From: Caldilineaceae bacterium
Lineage (GTDB): Bacteria > Chloroflexota > Anaerolineae > Caldilineales > Caldilineaceae
Direction of reading: 5' to 3'
Length of the DNA: 64,000 nt
NCBI GenBank assembly: GCA_020846635.1
Contig: JADLDO010000013.1
Span: 36,495 to 100,494, forward strand
In this document: piece by piece, positions 17,053-26,933 of the stretch
How the letters are laid out: each line of letters opens with the position of its first letter
Numbering within the stretch: position 1 is the stretch's first letter
Notes under the pieces: generated by a model
Told to the model about the DNA's origin: nothing
Database searches by the model: none
Seen by the model: the letters and a program-made list of their open reading frames with translations, nothing else
Made by a program: the position numbers and the translations under genes

Positions 17053-18553
17053 CCGCCATCATCAGGCCAATTTGGTCGAGCGTCGCTTCTTCCCCGGACA
17101 TTTCGCCCACAATCTGACCTTCAAAGAGAACGAGGATGCGATCCGCAATCGCAAAAATCTCGTCCAGGTCCTCCGAGATCAGTAGAATAGCCGCGCCCTG
17201 GTTGCGCTCGTTGACAAGAATACGGCGCACATTTTCCGTTGCGCCCACATCTAACCCGCGTGTGGGATAGGAGGCAATGGTGACAAGCGGATGTTGGGCA
17301 AGCTCACGCGCCAAGATGACTTTTTGCAGGTTGCCACCACTGAGCAGGCGCGCCGATGTTTCGGGCGAGGGCGTGGCAATGTTGAATTGCTGGATCAAAT
17401 TTTGCGCCTGGTCGCGCATGGCGCTGCGGCTCAGAAAAAAGCGCCCGCCGCGGCCTAATCTACGGTAGTTTTTCAGCGCGAGATTTTCGCTAATCGAGAG
17501 ATTGGGCGCGCTGCCTGTAGCAGAACGATCTTCCGGCACATAGGCAATCCCCGCCTCGATCATCACAATCGGCGGCGCATTGGTGACATGCTGGCTCGAA
17601 ATGTTGATAGTGCCGCTTTCAGTGGCGCGCAGCCCGCTGATTACCTCGGCTAGCTCGCGCTGACCGTTGCCCGCCACCCCCGCGACCCCCACAATCTCAC
17701 CCGAATGAACCCGCAGCGACAGGTCACACAAGGCCATGATGCCCTTGTCATTACGCGCCCGGACATTCTCCATCACCAGGCGCACTTCCCCTCGCTGCGC
17801 TGGCGGCTTATCGACGCGAAAAAGTACATCACGCCCCACCATCAAGCCGGCAAGCTGAGTTTTGGTCAGTCCTTGATTCTCTACTGTGGCTATATAGCGT
17901 CCACCGCGCAGTACGGTGATACGGTCGGCGATGGCGAGTACCTCGTCGAGCTTGTGACTGATGAGGATAATCGTTTTTCCCGCTGCGGTCATCTCACGCA
18001 GCGTTTGGAAAAAGGCTTCCGTCTCCTGCGGGGTCAAGACCGCGGTGGGTTCATCCAGGATCAGGATTTGCGCGCCGCGATAGAGCAATTTGATGATCTC
18101 GACGCGCTGCTGCTCACCGACGGACAACTGCCAGACCTTCGCGCGCGGGTCAACCGGCAGCCCAAACTCTGCGCCAATGCGTGCAACGTCGGCTTCGATC
18201 TGTGTGGTGTCCAGCACAAAGGGCATATGCTGTAACCCCAGGATCACATTTTCGGCGACGGTTTGGGAGGGGACGAGCATGAAATGCTGGTGAACCATGC
18301 CCACGCCTGCCTGAATCGCATCGCGCGGGGAATGGAACTCGACAGGCTTGCCGTTGACCAGAATGGAGCCGGAGTCGGGGCGATAGAGTCCGCACAGGAT
18401 GTTCATGAGGGTGGACTTGCCCGCGCCATTTTCGCCCAGCAAAGCGTGGACTTCGCCGCGCCGCGCGTCAAAGCTCACGTCGTCGTTTGCCAGCACGCCG
18501 GGAAAGCGTTTAGTGATGTGGCGCATTTCCAGCGCTGGGGTGGAGTCGCTCAT
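17039..18553 (-). CDS. nupO: Nucleoside-type ABC importer ATPase, duplicated (NupO/YufO-like)
   Basis: 504 residues made of two ABC domains. The first has Walker A GENGAGKST (about 38-46), signature LSVGEQQRVEI and Walker B ILILDEPTAVLTPQE. The second has the degenerate P-loop GVAGNGQRE, typical of the RbsA/YufO class, the LLSGGNLQKVILARELAQ signature and a 'TRGLDVGA' segment. It energises the two permeases. A 14-bp stem palindrome separates its start from the upstream bmp gene, so its mRNA level may be lower than that of the binding protein. Confidence 0.92.
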   Translation of the reverse strand: MSDSTPALEMRHITKRFPGVLANDDVSFDARRGEVHALLGENGAGKSTLMNILCGLYRPDSGSILVNGKPVEFHSPRDAIQAGVGMVHQHFMLVPSQTVAENVILGLQHMPFVLDTTQIEADVARIGAEFGLPVDPRAKVWQLSVGEQQRVEIIKLLYRGAQILILDEPTAVLTPQETEAFFQTLREMTAAGKTIILISHKLDEVLAIADRITVLRGGRYIATVENQGLTKTQLAGLMVGRDVLFRVDKPPAQRGEVRLVMENVRARNDKGIMALCDLSLRVHSGEIVGVAGVAGNGQRELAEVISGLRATESGTINISSQHVTNAPPIVMIEAGIAYVPEDRSATGSAPNLSISENLALKNYRRLGRGGRFFLSRSAMRDQAQNLIQQFNIATPSPETSARLLSGGNLQKVILARELAQHPLVTIASYPTRGLDVGATENVRRILVNERNQGAAILLISEDLDEIFAIADRILVLFEGQIVGEMSGEEATLDQIGLMMAGGHG

Positions 18554-18590
18554 CGCTGCGAGTTAAGTGTACGTGATCGCGTATAGAATA

Positions 18591-18622
18591 CCCTCCCGGA
18601 AGCTCAGAAGCTTCCGGGAGGG
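18591..18622. repeat. Long palindrome, intercistronic (bmp-nupO), repeat copy 1
   Basis: Perfect 14-bp inverted repeat CCCTCCCGGAAGCT / AGCTTCCGGGAGGG with a CAGA loop, located 13 bp after the bmp stop. No T-run follows in the leftward direction. The core CCGGAAGCT/AGCTTCCGG recurs at 53191-53223. It could act as a partial terminator or a 3'-end stabiliser for the bmp message. Confidence 0.75.
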
Positions 18623-18635
18623 TTGTTCAGTCTAG

Positions 18636-19934
18636 TTACGGCAACTCGGCTTCGGGCGAAATGCCTTCGGCAAGCCAGTTCATACAGAAGGTACATGCCT
18701 CGCGCCCGGTCTGCTCGGCGATGCTTGCATCAATGCCTTCGAGGTCAGACTGGGTTAATGAGACACCAGCGGGGACGATCTCCTCGCCCTTGTTGTTGTT
18801 GATGGGGCCGGTAAAGACATCAAAACGGTTGAACTCACCCGCCAACATTTGATCCAATACCTCGCGCACTTGCGGGATCACCTCTTCGGGCACTGCCGGG
18901 GATGGCTCTTGACCTTCCATAAAGCCCAGCAGCCCCAGCGCGCCGCTGTCTACATCAAAGTAAAGGTCTTCGGGGACAAAGGTGCCGTCGATCATCTGCT
19001 GCACCATTTGCACATAGAAGGGGCCCCACTCCCAATACGGGGTGGTCAGACAGGTGTCGGGTGCGACATCACAGGAGTTGCGGCTGTCATAGCCGACGCC
19101 ATAGACACCCAGTTCATCGGCGGCTTGCACCGGCCCGGTGGTGTCTGCGCCGGTAATGACTACGCCCGCGCCCGATTCGATCAACGATTCGGCGGCTTGG
19201 CGTTCCAGATTGGGGTCAAACCAAGTGAAGATCCAGCGAATCTCCATCACACACTCCGGGCAAGTCACACGCATGCCCAGGGCCGCGGCGTTGAAGTGGC
19301 GGATGACTTCGGGGATGGGGAAGGGGGCGATGTAGCCGATTGTCGTCTTGCCATCGGCTGCGGCACGCGCACCCGCGATCATGCCGACGAGGTACTTCAT
19401 GCTCTCCATGCCGCCAAAGAGATTGGCAAAGTTGGTCGCGTTCTTCTTATAGCCGGAGACGTGTACAAAATAGATGTCGGGGAATTCTTCGGCAACGACT
19501 GCCGTGGCGTCCATATAGCCAAAGGAGGTCGTGAAGATGGCATTAAAGCCGGCGCGTGCCAGGTTGCGGATCACGCGTTCGGCATCGGCTCCTTCGGGCA
19601 CTGTCTCCAGATAGGCGGTGTGGATGGCGTCGCCCAACTCATTCTCTAGATAGAGGCGGCCTTCGTTGTGGGCATAAGTCCAGCCGCCATCACCGATAGG
19701 GCCGACGTAGACGAAGGCGATATTGAATTTTCCTTCTTCGATTTCAGGAATTTGAATACTGCTTGCGTCTGCGGCGGGTGCTGCCGCGGCAGGTGCTTCC
19801 GTGGCTTCTGTGCCTGCGGTTTCTGCGGGTGTCTCGGCGACAGTCTGGGCAGGCGTGGCTGTGGGGGCACAGGCGCTCAGTACCAGTGTGCCGACCAACA
19901 GCAAAGGCAGAAATCTCCAAAGTTTTCTAAGCAT
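18636..19934 (-). CDS. bmp: BMP-family nucleoside-binding lipoprotein
   Basis: 432 residues. The N-terminal signal has lipobox LSAC with Cys22 as the lipidation site, followed by a Thr/Pro/Ala-rich tether (about 23-60). The mature domain is of the basic-membrane-protein/Med family: FNIAFVYVGPIGDGGWTYAHNEG (start of the first lobe), IYFVHVSGYKKNATNFANLF and TIGYIAPFPIPEVIRHFNA. It captures substrate, probably a nucleoside, outside the membrane for NupOPQ. GAAGGGAAG lies just before ATG 19934, a strong ribosome site matching the need for excess binding protein. First gene of the leftward importer operon. Confidence 0.92.
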   Translation of the reverse strand: MLRKLWRFLPLLLVGTLVLSACAPTATPAQTVAETPAETAGTEATEAPAAAAPAADASSIQIPEIEEGKFNIAFVYVGPIGDGGWTYAHNEGRLYLENELGDAIHTAYLETVPEGADAERVIRNLARAGFNAIFTTSFGYMDATAVVAEEFPDIYFVHVSGYKKNATNFANLFGGMESMKYLVGMIAGARAAADGKTTIGYIAPFPIPEVIRHFNAAALGMRVTCPECVMEIRWIFTWFDPNLERQAAESLIESGAGVVITGADTTGPVQAADELGVYGVGYDSRNSCDVAPDTCLTTPYWEWGPFYVQMVQQMIDGTFVPEDLYFDVDSGALGLLGFMEGQEPSPAVPEEVIPQVREVLDQMLAGEFNRFDVFTGPINNNKGEEIVPAGVSLTQSDLEGIDASIAEQTGREACTFCMNWLAEGISPEAELP

Positions 19935-20135
19935 ACTCTTCCCTTCGCTCCTATGGGTGGTGATGGATTACTTTGCGTTATGGCACAAAGAATAACACAG
20001 ATGGGTTTGGAATAAAATGGCGCGCCCCTGTCGTGACGCCGGAGATGCGCTCACAGATAAAAAAGCCTATGCAACCCCTGGTGATTATGCTAAACTATCG
20101 ACTATCATCAAGCTGCTAACGTAGGCGCTATATAA

Positions 20136-20378
20136 ATGGAACTCGAACCAGAGATCATTGGTGACATCACTGAAATTGAAATCATCGCCGTCAACACTTC
20201 AATACGAGAGTTGTCCAGGTTGAGAGAGAAATATGGTGGCAATTGCTGGCGCAAGCTCAAGGGCATAGCCTACTTGCGAGTAGAGGATGGGAGCATAATG
20301 TTGGCAGAAGTTCACTGGTATGAATGTCATGGCATTGGTCGTCGTGATTTGAAGATCAAACAGCCTTTGGAGGATTAA
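20136..20378 (+). CDS. Small conserved protein of unknown function
   Basis: 80 residues, not assigned to a family with known function. The central stretch YGGNCWRKLKGIAYLRV and the later AEVHWYECHGIGRRDLKIK are rich in aromatic and basic residues and look like a compact beta-rich fold. I have the impression that similar short proteins occur in cyanobacteria and Chloroflexota, but no role is known to me. The stop codon overlaps the ATG of the next gene by one base, so the pair is translationally coupled, a layout common among toxin-antitoxin pairs without proving it. Confidence 0.6.
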   Translation: MELEPEIIGDITEIEIIAVNTSIRELSRLREKYGGNCWRKLKGIAYLRVEDGSIMLAEVHWYECHGIGRRDLKIKQPLED

Positions 20379-20611
20379 TGGCTATACAGTATGTGATGTG
20401 CATCAACAACGCGGGGTATCTGGTGTCCCTTACCTTGCACAAGGTTTACAAGGTCATACCAGATGAAAAGGGTGAAAGGCACGCCATGATTCGCATTGTG
20501 GATGATACAGGGGAGGATTATTTGTTTCCGGTCAGCCGTTTCGTTCCTGTTCAGATTCCTGAGGTGGCGGAACAGAGCTTTGACTTGGCAGTTGTGGAAT
20601 CCACACCATAG
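20378..20611 (+). CDS. Small conserved protein of unknown function (SH3-like?)
   Basis: 77 residues. The sequence alternates short beta-type segments: YVMCINNAGYLVSLTLHKVY, VIPDEKGERHAMIRIVDDTG and EDYLFPVSRFVPVQI. It resembles small SH3-like barrels described only as hypothetical in other bacteria. It is coupled to the upstream 80-residue gene and ends 19 bp before the convergent DUF2723 gene stop. No signal peptide or membrane segment. Confidence 0.6.
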   Translation: MAIQYVMCINNAGYLVSLTLHKVYKVIPDEKGERHAMIRIVDDTGEDYLFPVSRFVPVQIPEVAEQSFDLAVVESTP

Positions 20612-20630
20612 CGATAGCAGCCTGGATAAC

Positions 20631-22673
20631 CTAGCGAATGACCAACGGCAGAATCAGCGGTTGGGCAAGGGGTGCAAGATCCGTGGGTCGATAGAAGTTC
20701 ACCAGTAGCCGTATAGTCTCCGGCAGCGGTTCCGTAAGTGGTAAATGATGGCGCACGACTACCTGTTCGCCGGCCTTCCATAGCGAAGTAGGATAGTAGT
20801 CGCCCCCCGGAGCGTGATCGTCTTGGGCAATTTTATTGTCGTTGGCATCAAGCAGTTGCGCGGTGGCGACGTAGTTCTCCCCGAATGGCTCATTGAGTGG
20901 CTCATTCACCTGCCAGTGCAGCGCAAGTTCTGCGCTCTCCCCGTTCACAATCAAGTCATAGCCCAACAACTGCAAGGGGCCGTAGGGCTGGTCTACGACC
21001 ACGGTCGGTGGGGTCGCCGCCGGGCCAAGTACCCGCACAAGTGGTGATGCAGCAGGTGCAAGATCAAAGCGTACCTCCAGCCCCGGCATGGGCTTGATGA
21101 GGTACACAGGCTGGTCGCCCCCCTGCGTCAAGGCTGTCTCCAGCGTTGCGCCGATGTCACTAAAGCGCGCATCGGGTGCAATGCCCGGAAAAAGTCCCGT
21201 CATTCCCATCGCCCGATCTTCGACTTCTTGCAGATAGAAGAGGGGGACGATCTCGTTGCGGTCATTGCTCACTAAGATGGCATTGTCTGTTCGGCCACTA
21301 TGGCCGTCATAAGCAGGGGGCGAGGCGGCGAGGATGCCTTCCCACTGCTGGCGCGCGCCATTGCTGTTGGATTGGTCGATCTGCGCTGAGGTGAGCGGCG
21401 CGTCACGGACGGCCAAGAGCAAAAGCGCTATCCCCACCACCCAACCCACTGGCCCCAAGCCGGCTGAACGTGACACCGGGGGTGCAGCGGCAGTGGATTG
21501 CCTTGCGCGCCAGTCGCCTGTCACCAACCCTGCCAACCCAAAGCCCGCCCATATAGCCCCTACGAGGTAGAGCGGAATATAGTAGACGAGAATGTCACCG
21601 ATGTTATAGTAGAGGTTGAAGATTTGTTGGACAATGACATAGAGCAATGAGGGGATGAGAATTGCATAACGGCGTGTCATCCCCAGCCAAACAAGGCCCG
21701 CTGCGATCATCGCCAAGCCTACCCAGCCAAAATGATAGTGCCACAGCCAGGCTGCTTGGGGAATTTGCGCCCAGGCGTCGGCGGCACTGCGAAAGCCCGC
21801 GTCAATCGATTTTCCGCTGATGAAGGCCCAGAAGGAGGCCCAATCATTGCTGTAGAGGGTTAGGACGCCATCGCCCAAACGCTGGTGATACCAGGGGGAT
21901 GCTTCTGGCCCGGCGCGCAGCGGAATATAAGCGTAGAGCAACAGCGGCAAGAGGGCCGCGACAAGGGCAGCGCCCCAACTCCCCAACGGGAGCCGTCGCC
22001 AGCCCGAATCTGCCAGGAGCCAATAGAGCAGGAGCGCGGGCAGCCAAAGCAGCGTCAGCGCGTGGTGCGTGAGTGCCAACCCGGAGAGCGCGGCGACGAT
22101 CAGGAGTTGCCGCGTGGAGGGTGCGCGCACAAGCGCTTGCGCTGCCAGCAGCAGCGCCAACATGAAGACGGTGTGCAGCGCATAGACCTCGGCGATCAGC
22201 GCCTGTGACCAGTAGGTGAGATTGGCCGCGAGCAAAATGCTGCTGTAGAGGCCGGCCATGCGGCGGCGCGGCGTGGGCAGGGGCGTCCACTGCGCCATGA
22301 CCAGATAGAGCAAGGCTACACCCAGCCCGGCAGTAAGCGCGCTCAAGGCGTTAAGCGCCCAGGCAGGACTAGCGCCTACCAATGCCAGCGTGTGCTGCCA
22401 GAGCCAGCCCAACAGCAGGTAGAAGGGGTAGCCCGTTGGATGGGCCAAGCCTAGCTGCCATGCCGCAAATTGAAATTCGCCGGAGTCCCCCGGCAGCAGA
22501 CCGGGGGCGAGTGTACGCAGGTAGAGCGCAAACGAAACCGCGCCGAGGATGGTGGCAATTTGCCGGTCGGTGCGGTCGAGCCGAATCCGTTCGGGGAGCG
22601 GATGCGCTGCGGCGTTTTGCTTTGGCGCATGCGGGGGAGGCTGCAACGGGTCTGGGGCAGATAATTTGACCAC
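20631..22673 (-). CDS. DUF2723-family membrane glycosyltransferase-like protein
   Basis: About 680 residues from GTG 22673 (AGGA about 11 nt upstream). A longer frame reaches 23015 but runs opposite the well-supported mannosyltransferase gene, so it is rejected. The N-terminal half has about ten helices and the DUF2723 signature LAPGLLPGDSGEFQFAAW, then AHPTGYPFYLLLGWLW and SQALIAEVYALHTVF. This places it in the GT-C superfamily with TMEM260-like protein O-mannosyltransferases. The C-terminal third is a soluble extracellular domain. It is divergent from the polyprenol-phosphate mannose synthase (72-bp gap), which would make its lipid-linked donor. Confidence 0.8.
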   Translation of the reverse strand: MVKLSAPDPLQPPPHAPKQNAAAHPLPERIRLDRTDRQIATILGAVSFALYLRTLAPGLLPGDSGEFQFAAWQLGLAHPTGYPFYLLLGWLWQHTLALVGASPAWALNALSALTAGLGVALLYLVMAQWTPLPTPRRRMAGLYSSILLAANLTYWSQALIAEVYALHTVFMLALLLAAQALVRAPSTRQLLIVAALSGLALTHHALTLLWLPALLLYWLLADSGWRRLPLGSWGAALVAALLPLLLYAYIPLRAGPEASPWYHQRLGDGVLTLYSNDWASFWAFISGKSIDAGFRSAADAWAQIPQAAWLWHYHFGWVGLAMIAAGLVWLGMTRRYAILIPSLLYVIVQQIFNLYYNIGDILVYYIPLYLVGAIWAGFGLAGLVTGDWRARQSTAAAPPVSRSAGLGPVGWVVGIALLLLAVRDAPLTSAQIDQSNSNGARQQWEGILAASPPAYDGHSGRTDNAILVSNDRNEIVPLFYLQEVEDRAMGMTGLFPGIAPDARFSDIGATLETALTQGGDQPVYLIKPMPGLEVRFDLAPAASPLVRVLGPAATPPTVVVDQPYGPLQLLGYDLIVNGESAELALHWQVNEPLNEPFGENYVATAQLLDANDNKIAQDDHAPGGDYYPTSLWKAGEQVVVRHHLPLTEPLPETIRLLVNFYRPTDLAPLAQPLILPLVIR

Positions 22674-22814
22674 GACTATGATTTTCCTGATAATGACCTG
22701 ATTGTGGGCCTCAATCCTCACCGATTGTACTGATGGTTGTCGTGATTGATGGCAGGACGAGATGATTTTTTTCTGGTGCAGCACCCAGGCTGTGCCCAGG
22801 CAGAATGGAACAAC

Positions 22815-23591
22815 ATGCAGCGGGCTTGGTCGGGTGCGGTACTGATGATTGTACCCACCTATAACGAACGGGAGAATTTGCGCGCATTGGTGAGCCAGTT
22901 GCGCGCGCTCCCTGGCAATATCCATGTGTTGATTGTTGACGACAACTCGCCCGATGGCACAGGCGCGATGGCGGATGAACTGGCCGCGTCCGATGCGGGT
23001 GTGGCTGTCTTGCACCGTGAGGGCAAGCTAGGGTTGGGTACGGCGTATAAGGCCGGTTTTGCCTATGGTTTGGCGCGCTCCTATCAATATATCTGTACAA
23101 TGGACGCCGATTTTAGCCACAATCCTGCCAGCCTGCCCGCGCTGGTCGACAAGGCCGCGGCGGGGGATGACCTGGTGATCGGCAGCCGCTATGTGCCTGG
23201 GGGGAATGTCGTCGGCTGGCCCGCCGGGCGCAAGTTGATCAGCTTTGTTGCCAATCGACTGGCCCACATCTTTCTCGGCATTACGGCCCGCGACTGCACA
23301 GCGGGTTTTCGCTGCTATCGCCGCACCGTCTTGGAGACGATCCCGCTCGAGAGCATCTTTAGCGGCGGCTACAGCTTTCTAATGGAGATGGCCTTCCTCT
23401 GTGAAGCCGCCGGTTTTCGCATTGGCGAAGTGCCGATCACCTTTGTCAATCGCACGCAGGGGGCCAGCAAGATCAGCAAAGTTGAGATCTACAAGGCGAT
23501 GTATACCCTTGTGCGTCTCCGCACCCGCGCCCTCCCCTGGGATCGCTGGGAAGGCTACTACCAGCGGCGTAAAGCGCGCCCTTCTGGCTGA
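22815..23591 (+). CDS. Polyprenol monophosphomannose synthase (DPM1-like GT2)
   Basis: 259 residues from ATG 22815; an in-frame TTG at 22746 would add 23 unconvincing residues. GT2 fold: [16 protein letters not shown] near the N-terminus, [16 protein letters not shown], the DxD motif in [22 protein letters not shown], and [12 protein letters not shown] with GGYSFLMEM, the DPM1 signature. It transfers mannose from GDP-mannose to a polyprenyl phosphate on the inner face of the membrane, making the donor for GT-C enzymes. There is no C-terminal membrane anchor, as in the Dpm1-type soluble class. Neighbours on both sides are membrane transferases that could use the product. Confidence 0.88.
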   Translation: MQRAWSGAVLMIVPTYNERENLRALVSQLRALPGNIHVLIVDDNSPDGTGAMADELAASDAGVAVLHREGKLGLGTAYKAGFAYGLARSYQYICTMDADFSHNPASLPALVDKAAAGDDLVIGSRYVPGGNVVGWPAGRKLISFVANRLAHIFLGITARDCTAGFRCYRRTVLETIPLESIFSGGYSFLMEMAFLCEAAGFRIGEVPITFVNRTQGASKISKVEIYKAMYTLVRLRTRALPWDRWEGYYQRRKARPSG

Positions 23592-23610
23592 TTGGCTCTT
23601 TCCAAGACAC

Positions 23611-23735
23611 CGCCCCGCCGGAGGCTAAAGCCGTCCGGCTAGCAAACAACGGCCCCTGAAGGGGACTGGAGATGGGCGTGTCAAGCCCCGTTTAGGGGGC
23701 GTTGCTGTATAGCCGCGCCCAGAGGGTTCCCGTTT
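23611..23735. other. Stem-loop-rich intergenic stretch between convergent genes
   Basis: Three hairpins can be drawn: GCCGGA/TCCGGC at 23617-23639 (with an inner GGC/GCC), CCCC/GGGG around 23653-23664, and GCCCC/GGGGC at 23685-23699. It lies between the convergent mannose synthase and large membrane protein genes, so a bidirectional terminator or a decayed dispersed repeat is likely. Confidence 0.4.
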
Positions 23736-23750
23736 TAACCTCCAGCGTTT

Positions 23751-26654
23751 TCACTGCGCCTGTTCCACTTTCACCCAATCCACTGCCGCGGCCAAAGTGC
23801 GCCGGTCGCGCACCAGGCTGATGCGTAGGAAGGCGTTGCTTTCGTGCAGCACCCATGCCCCGCTCCCTGGCGCGGCCCCTTGCACACCCACCGCGGCTAA
23901 GTAGTTACCCTCCATTGCCTCCAGCGTCACCTCAATGCCAAAGCCCTGCAATTGTGTCACGGCTTCGGCTGTCAGATGGCTCCAGGCGTCGCCATAGCTT
24001 GCCACCAGGATCATCTGCCCGGCGGGAAGCGCGGCGAGATAATTCGCCAGCGCGTCGCTTTCGTGGCTGTTGGCGGTTGTGTCAAAGCCCGCTTTGTCAA
24101 GTACCTCACCCGTAGCGGGGTCAATCACTGTAACATTGATGCCGCGTCGTCCTGCCGAGCCATCGCTTTGCTCTTCTTCTTCATCAAAGAGCGCAATATA
24201 GCCGCCATCGGCAAACGCGGTGATGTCGGTATCGATGGGCAATTGGACGCCAGTCGTGCCGATGGCGCGGTCGCCGCCCAGGACTTGACGCGGGATTGCC
24301 GCATCGTCCCAGGTTAATTCCAGCCGGTTGAGCCCATCCGCCAATGCGCTTCCCGGCAGTTGCCAGGCCAGTGTTTGCCATTCTCCCGCGAGTGGCTGCG
24401 TCGTGAGCTGCTCATCGTTGACCCCTAATGTGACGCTCTGTTGGGGGCTGTCTGGATAGAGGTAGGGATGCACCTGCATCGTGACTTCATAGGTCGCAGC
24501 CGTATCAACTTGCCGCAAGGGGATAAAGAGACGGCTTTGGGTGGCAGTAGCCCAGATAGCCGCGGCCTCTCCAGGAATGTGGGTGCGTACCAATGGATCG
24601 CCAGGGCTATCCACCTCAAGCGCATCCCAGCCCTCGCCGCGATAGGGATAGGTGCCAGGTACGCCTAAGTCCAGGGTAAAGGCATCTTCGCCTGCGGGCT
24701 GCACAACGCGATAGGCTTCAACGCCATCCTGCGCCCAAAAGGGTTCAGCCTCCAGCGGAAGCGTCTCCTTGACAAAGGCCCAACTCTCCTGCCAATGATC
24801 CACATAGGGGGGACGGTTCGGAATGGGCGGAAAGAGCAGCACATAGCCGGTGTTGTAGAGATAGACGAGTTGCTCAGCTTGCGCTTGTGCCTCTGTGACC
24901 AAAACCGGGTCGGGGTCGTCGCCAAACTGGATGTCGCGCATGACCGCAAAGAAGGGGATGCGCTCGAAATAGCCCATTTTGAAATCAGGCGCGCGGCTGA
25001 TGTTGCCCCCCAACATCGGTTTGCCGTGGGCAGTTTGGTAATATTGGAGCAGCGTCATTTCCGGGCCAAAGACACCAAAGCTGTTGCGCCAGCCCAGCGG
25101 CACTTGCAGCACACTCACCGGCGCGGGATCGGGGGCGATGGTCTGGTAGACCTCCGGTATGCGCGCGTCGGAGAGGGGCAGGGGCAGCGCTAAATGCTCA
25201 AAGAGCAGCAGCCCGCAGAGCAGCCCGGCAAGCCAAACTTGGGGACGACGAATGAAGTTGACCGTCTCTTGTCCGCGGCGAGTTTGCAGCAGCCACGCCA
25301 GCGCATAGCCGACCAATACGGCCAATGCCAACATCAGCAGCACGCTGTTGCGGTTGGGGGCGCGGTTGGCCTTGATGATGGGCAGGTAGTGGAGCAGGGC
25401 AAAGGGCAGCGGGAAGGTCGCCTCAACACCATCCAGGTCAAAACGATAGCGCCCGTTGATTTGCAGGAAAGGGCCAAGACAAAAGAGGCCAAAGACCAGC
25501 GCTGTCCACCCCCATAGCTTCACGCGGCGGCGATAGCGGATCAGTGCCAGCAGCGCCAGGGTCATGGCTGTCCAGCCTAAAAAGACGGTGTTGATGTCGC
25601 GGAAACCTGTCACCCCTGCTTCGAGCGCGCGCAACTGCACCCGGCGCAGTTCCGCCACCAGATCACTGCCCCACAGCGGATGTAGTACCGTAGGTTTGAA
25701 GAAGCCAAACAGGTCCACGCTCAGGGGGATCGCTTCACCCCAGCCCGACAGCGAAAAATCGTTGGTGAGGAACTGGGTGAGGATCGGCACCAGCGCAGGC
25801 GACCAGATGACAACGGCTGCCACTGCTGCCAGGACCAGCGCCAACGCGATGCTGAGCAGGCTAGGACGGGGCGCGCCGCTTGGCTGGCTGCGCCGTGAGG
25901 TCAGGATCACAAGCAGCACAATGACCGTAAAGATGGCGAGAAAGAGCGCCGTGATCATCTCTGCCAACCCGTTCAGGGCCATAAAGAGTCCCGCCCACAG
26001 GGCCGCTTGGCGACGGCGGCGCGGGCTTAAGCCGCCATCCAATGCGCGCAGCAGCGCCAGGGCATAGAAGGGGATCCACTGCGTTGTCACCATGTCATAA
26101 TGGCCGAGCGTGGCATAGATGGCGCGGTTGGAGCCAAAGGCATAGAGCAGCCCCGCGCCAAACGCTGCCAACAGGCTCGCGCCAGGGGTAAGGCAGGACA
26201 AGCCCGATCCACTTGGCCCCAACAGATAGCGCACAAGCAAAAAGACGCCATAGCTGCTGAGGATGGTGCTGATCACCAGCGCCAGGTTGGATCCAAAGGG
26301 CAGGTTGACTGCCAGCATCGCCGGTTGGGCCAGCAGCGCATGGAAGAAATTATAGGTGTAGAGGATCAGGTCGATGCCCAACGGATACCAGATCAACTCT
26401 GTGTGCAGCGGGCTGGAGAGTTGGTCAACCAGGGCATGTTTGAAGTACCAGATGTTCCACAGGAAGGTGGATTCGTCAAAGGCCCATTGGGCGACGCCAG
26501 GGACATGGGTCGTAAAGTGGCGCACCAGCGGCCAAGTCAGCAGCAGGGTGAGCGCCGTATAGAGGCCAAGAATAGTGAGATGGCGGCGCAAGGGTGAACG
26601 CACTGATGGTGATAAGGGCGGTGATAAAGAGGGTGAGGATTGGGATAGCTTCAT
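23751..26654 (-). CDS. Large membrane glycosyltransferase-like protein with C-terminal ILEI/FAM3-type domain
   Basis: About 967 residues from ATG 26654. Residues 30-490 contain many membrane helices in a GT-C-like arrangement ([15 protein letters not shown], then [19 protein letters not shown], with an acidic pair in the first loop). A soluble region follows. Near residues 790-930 there is a domain with [36 protein letters not shown] and [16 protein letters not shown], the pattern of the interleukin-like EMT inducer (ILEI/PANDER) domain also found in the stem of human POMGNT1. The domain call is from memory of the family. It faces the mannose synthase gene convergently and may use its product. 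Confidence 0.7.
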   Translation of the reverse strand: MKLSQSSPSLSPPLSPSVRSPLRRHLTILGLYTALTLLLTWPLVRHFTTHVPGVAQWAFDESTFLWNIWYFKHALVDQLSSPLHTELIWYPLGIDLILYTYNFFHALLAQPAMLAVNLPFGSNLALVISTILSSYGVFLLVRYLLGPSGSGLSCLTPGASLLAAFGAGLLYAFGSNRAIYATLGHYDMVTTQWIPFYALALLRALDGGLSPRRRRQAALWAGLFMALNGLAEMITALFLAIFTVIVLLVILTSRRSQPSGAPRPSLLSIALALVLAAVAAVVIWSPALVPILTQFLTNDFSLSGWGEAIPLSVDLFGFFKPTVLHPLWGSDLVAELRRVQLRALEAGVTGFRDINTVFLGWTAMTLALLALIRYRRRVKLWGWTALVFGLFCLGPFLQINGRYRFDLDGVEATFPLPFALLHYLPIIKANRAPNRNSVLLMLALAVLVGYALAWLLQTRRGQETVNFIRRPQVWLAGLLCGLLLFEHLALPLPLSDARIPEVYQTIAPDPAPVSVLQVPLGWRNSFGVFGPEMTLLQYYQTAHGKPMLGGNISRAPDFKMGYFERIPFFAVMRDIQFGDDPDPVLVTEAQAQAEQLVYLYNTGYVLLFPPIPNRPPYVDHWQESWAFVKETLPLEAEPFWAQDGVEAYRVVQPAGEDAFTLDLGVPGTYPYRGEGWDALEVDSPGDPLVRTHIPGEAAAIWATATQSRLFIPLRQVDTAATYEVTMQVHPYLYPDSPQQSVTLGVNDEQLTTQPLAGEWQTLAWQLPGSALADGLNRLELTWDDAAIPRQVLGGDRAIGTTGVQLPIDTDITAFADGGYIALFDEEEEQSDGSAGRRGINVTVIDPATGEVLDKAGFDTTANSHESDALANYLAALPAGQMILVASYGDAWSHLTAEAVTQLQGFGIEVTLEAMEGNYLAAVGVQGAAPGSGAWVLHESNAFLRISLVRDRRTLAAAVDWVKVEQAQ

Positions 26655-26832
26655 CGACAAATTTGACTCGTTGTATACCGGATTACGCCGCTCTGTCTTG
26701 CTCTTGATTCAAGGTTACTGATGGCGCGGCCATGCGGCGACAGTGTATCATAGCTTGAGGAGGATGCAGGAAAGGAAGGGGGTCGAGTGGCTGAGAGTCG
26801 CCCGTTCGACACTTTTTCAGTTAGGCCGGTGC

Positions 26833-26859
26833 TTGACTGTATCATCTATAATGAGTCAA
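26833..26859 (+). promoter_or_regulatory. Consensus -10 box within an inverted repeat, upstream of MNT-HEPN pair
   Basis: TATAAT at 26847-26852 lies between TTGACT (26833-26838) and its complement AGTCAA (26854-26859). No good -35 at 17 nt. The arrangement suggests an operator covering the promoter of the toxin-antitoxin genes starting at 26934. The remaining bases 26661-26832 upstream show no gene. Confidence 0.4.
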
Positions 26860-26891
26860 ACTAGTCGCAAAACGAAGCGAGTGATTTCTCC

Positions 26892-26919
26892 ATAGCGTGA
26901 AATATATAGCGTGGAATAT
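26892..26919 (+). repeat. Tandem 14-bp direct repeat in leader of MNT-HEPN pair
   Basis: ATAGCGTGAAATAT and ATAGCGTGGAATAT are adjacent with one mismatch, and end one base before the GAGGAG ribosome site (26921-26926). A binding site for the encoded pair or an RNA-level regulator is plausible. Confidence 0.6.
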
Positions 26920-26933
26920 GAGGAGATGCGATC

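Noticed and set aside
22674..23015. N-terminal extension of the DUF2723 gene
   Set aside because: It runs opposite the mannose synthase coding sequence and has no family similarity; GTG 22673 with AGGA explains the gene better.
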